From Owenia fusiformis (Eukaryota; Annelida; Polychaeta; Sabellida; Oweniidae), in contig CAIIXF020000001.1 of the NCBI GenBank assembly GCA_903813345.2, forward strand, positions 124,001 to 188,000: a stretch of DNA of 64,000 nt, read 5' to 3'. Numbering within the stretch: position 1 is the first letter of the stretch; each line of letters opens with the position of its first letter. Below are positions 61,585 through 64,000 of this stretch, in pieces. Under the pieces are notes generated by a model. It was not told where the DNA came from, did not search any database, and worked only from the letters and a program-made list of their open reading frames with translations. Position numbers and translations under genes: made by a program.

Positions 61585-62934
61585 TGGGGTTATGGGAAAG
61601 TACCTCTTCTTTGTCTTAGCGTGAGAAAATCTGATCACAGTGAAAATGAAATTCAAATCTGTCAATCAACTCATAAACAAAACCGCCCAGCTCTGACGTT
61701 TGACCAATCAGAAAGCATTTCAATGTAAACAACCTAGAATGTAGTAGTAGTATGAAGTGTGCCCAGAGTCAGCCAACAACCAATCAAATCATGTATATTG
61801 CTGTCATACTAAAACAATGCTTTACAGCTAATTATAAATAATACCGATCTCAAAGATGGAATGTAAACTTCAAATTATAAAAACTTGAAATCCCTATGAT
61901 GTTTTATTGGATCTATCTTCCCAATTAAATGTGCATTTAGAAGTCAGTAGTAGCATTAAGCCATCAAGTCCTATGCTTTTACTTCCTGCGAAAGCTATTT
62001 GGATTTTGATAAGTTTCAAAATCTAACATGGCTCTCGAAGTGAGTAACTATGCTTACTATAATCTAGGGATTACTGAACACATTTGGCTCAAATCTGCCA
62101 GGTCGGAAGAGTTATATAGGGATCTGAATTATTCCATTTGTGTCCAGTGGCAATTTGTACCTTAGGGAAACCCCTGGTCAGGGGGGTTTCACTAGAATAG
62201 TGAAAAACAACATGCAAAATCAATGGAAATCATTTATTTAACATGGAAAATTTGAAACGTCCCTGAAAAACAACAGCAGATTTTGTGAAAACAACATGAA
62301 AATCGCCTGTTGCTAATGAAACCCTTGAAATGAAATACATGTAGGTACACCCCCTCCAAAAAGTTTGTAAACAATTGCAATCTAGTTTCAGTCCCCTCCA
62401 ACATAATATACTGTATAATGGTTATATGCGCACTCCCCTCCAAAAGTTTTTTAGAACAATTTTAATAGGTAAATTCCCCTCCCAAAAGTTTGGAAACAAT
62501 TGTATTAGGAATACTACCCTATAAAAGTATGGAAACAGTTATAAAGGAACACTCCCTAAAAAGTTTGGAAAGAAATGTAGTAGGTACACTCCCTCCAAAA
62601 GTTTGGAAACAATTGTAATAGGTGCACTCCCTTTCAAAATTATTTCTTATCTGACATATCTTGTGGCCCGCACTAGGTTTAACATCCGTGCCTATTCGGC
62701 CCTTGATGCAAAAATTTTAATTGTGGCCTATGGCAGCGCATGAAATTCAATTCGCGTTTTATTAATAACTGAGAATTTGCTACCAATGAAAGCTTAGCAC
62801 GGAAGTTAAACCCAATCATGGCAACAAGAACATTCAGATTAATAAATAATAAAAACTGTGGTATTGGGTTTACTTGTTGAACTATGTTCAGCTCATGCTT
62901 TAAGATGCAGTGGTTCATAATTGACTGTTCCGCC
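61585..62934. other. RAD23 intron region with short C-rich repeats
   Basis: 62340-62640 has five or six diverged copies of a 60-70 bp unit (cactcccctccaaaagttt, ggaaacaattgtaataggta). No coding signal. A polyadenylation-like AATAAA on the minus strand near 62757 would serve the candidate exon at 62935. Confidence 0.5.
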
Positions 62935-63037
62935 TTATCTTGCACCAAGACCATCTCTTCGTCCTGGTTTTGGAGTTAGTCTATATCCAACAGACTGAAT
63001 ATCTTGAGAATTCAGTCTATTGATCATCATGTCACTC
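62935..63037 (-). CDS. Candidate terminal exon of an unrecognised gene
   Basis: Minus strand. The acceptor gttttttcccacag|GAGTGAC is strong, then an open frame (one carried base, then SDMMINRLNSQDIQSVGYRL, TPKPGRRDGLGAR) runs to a TAA at 62937-62935, with AATAAA about 175 bp downstream. Codon use and the basic, proline-containing tail look protein-like. I do not recognise the family. Upstream exons would lie right of 63037; a GTAAGT donor near 63213 follows no frame that joins cleanly. It is antisense within the presumed RAD23 first intron, which lowers confidence. Confidence 0.35.
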
Positions 63038-63534
63038 CTGTGGGAAAAAACATGGAATTTTCTGCACAAAATTGTCGAATTTAGGAAGCTTCACTTCCCA
63101 AAAATAAACATAATAACAATTTAGGTACAATTAGATGCTATAAGAAGTAACACATCATATTGTTAAATGGAAATAAAGCTAGGGGAAGTAACAAATATGC
63201 AAATTAACTTACTCCATCGTCCATTTTGAATGACACTTCCTATATAAACAAATATTTTTCGATCCCACATTTTAACATATGTGGGCTATAGTCTGAATAT
63301 TTTCAATCCAAATTTCAAAAAAAATTCAGACAAGAGGCAAGAAGCACACATTATATTTTCAAAATTCAAAATTTATCGGTGCTAGCTTAACGCATATATT
63401 TCTTACCTCTATTGATTCTTGACTTCACAAGAAGGAGTCTTGCCCTAGACTATATCCTATTCACTCTGAATATATTCAGACTATAGTCTGTTAAACTGCC
63501 TCAAGACAATAAGTTGAACCAAATAGATAAGAAG

Positions 63535-64000
63535 TAGTGCCTTACGGTAATGCCGGGTTGTCGGCAGCGGCAGTAGATACTCTCAATTGCTGGCAATAAA
63601 ATCCATTGCCGATAATCGCCACGCTGCTGCAACATGATGATTGGCATTGCGATCCATTGTCAAATTTACGAAACAATGTTCGTTTAAGAATGTTTTATCA
63701 TGATATTTCAATCTCCACATTTGAAGAGCTAATCTGTCAATCAACTGCACAGCAATCGTAAAAGGCGGAAGGATAAGCAAAAACCCACCCACTTCTGTCA
63801 ATCATCGCCCATGCCGCGAGATTTACAAAACACATGACATTAGATTTCGGCGAAGTAAAAAACAAACACAAATAGTTTGATCAATTTTAATCGAATTCAC
63901 TCTTTATTATCGTTTCAAAGACTTCCTAACAATACACAATCACACACAAGATACTACGAGGTTATATAATGGGTCATTTTGTATATCGTATTTATACTCG
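63535..64000. mobile_element. hAT-like MITE, inverted second copy, cut by another MITE
   Basis: From tagtgccttacggtaatgcc at 63535 onward this is the reverse complement of 58770 back to about 58330 (ggcagcggcagtagatactc, gaattcactctttattatcg). Near 63958 the match breaks at gaggttatataatgggtcat, the tip of the palindromic MITE seen at 34334-34482, which runs off the window. Confidence 0.88.

Overview
This is a window of an AT-rich metazoan nuclear genome. The evidence is spliced genes with GT/AG introns, several clades of APE-type LINE, Ty3/gypsy elements and many small TIR or fold-back DNA elements. No part reads as bacterial or viral genome. The mix (CR1-like LINEs with 2A-like motifs, an 86-bp minisatellite, dense MITE-like palindromes) fits a marine invertebrate such as a lophotrochozoan or a non-vertebrate deuterostome. 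The species cannot be fixed from the sequence.

Host genes are sparse. On the minus strand, four coding exons (32394-32289, 26790-26675, 24826-24629, 6714-6618) join in phase into a secreted Canopy (CNPY1/2-type) saposin-like ER protein. Its last exon lies left of the window. On the plus strand, 57396-57461 is the first coding exon of RAD23, the UBL-domain nucleotide excision repair/proteasome shuttle protein. A possible terminal exon of an unrecognised minus-strand gene lies at 62935-63037.

Layout: 1-6644 is an array of about 77 copies of an 86-bp unit that contains the last 27 coding bases and the 5' splice site of Canopy coding exon 4. The Canopy intron at 6715-24628 holds LINE A (8551-about 11735) fused in frame to LINE B (about 11740-15185), diverged duplicated repeats, a TA-flanked TIR element (21535-22232) and a GGTC-rich array ending in a perfect hairpin (22741-24001). 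24844-32288 holds minisatellites, a 1.7-kb TIR element with nested insertions, and a 1.55-kb fold-back element. 32402-43000 is intergenic and carries MITEs, a degenerate gag, LINE C, and LINE B' inserted antisense into the LINE C reverse transcriptase. 43232-47425 is a 4.2-kb composite of palindromes and tandem repeats bounded by a 13-bp inverted repeat. 47682-52124 is a nearly intact Ty3/gypsy element. It is followed by an integrase-only gypsy remnant with a 1.74-kb 3' LTR (52398-55551). Further LINE tails, long palindromes and a hAT-like MITE with an 8-bp target duplication and a paralogous empty site surround the RAD23 exon.

The host genes do not form a pathway together. The interest lies in transposon biology: 2A-like recoding motifs placed just before LINE endonuclease domains, one of them behind a three-helix membrane region; the birth of a minisatellite from a splice junction; and nested insertions that can be ordered in time.
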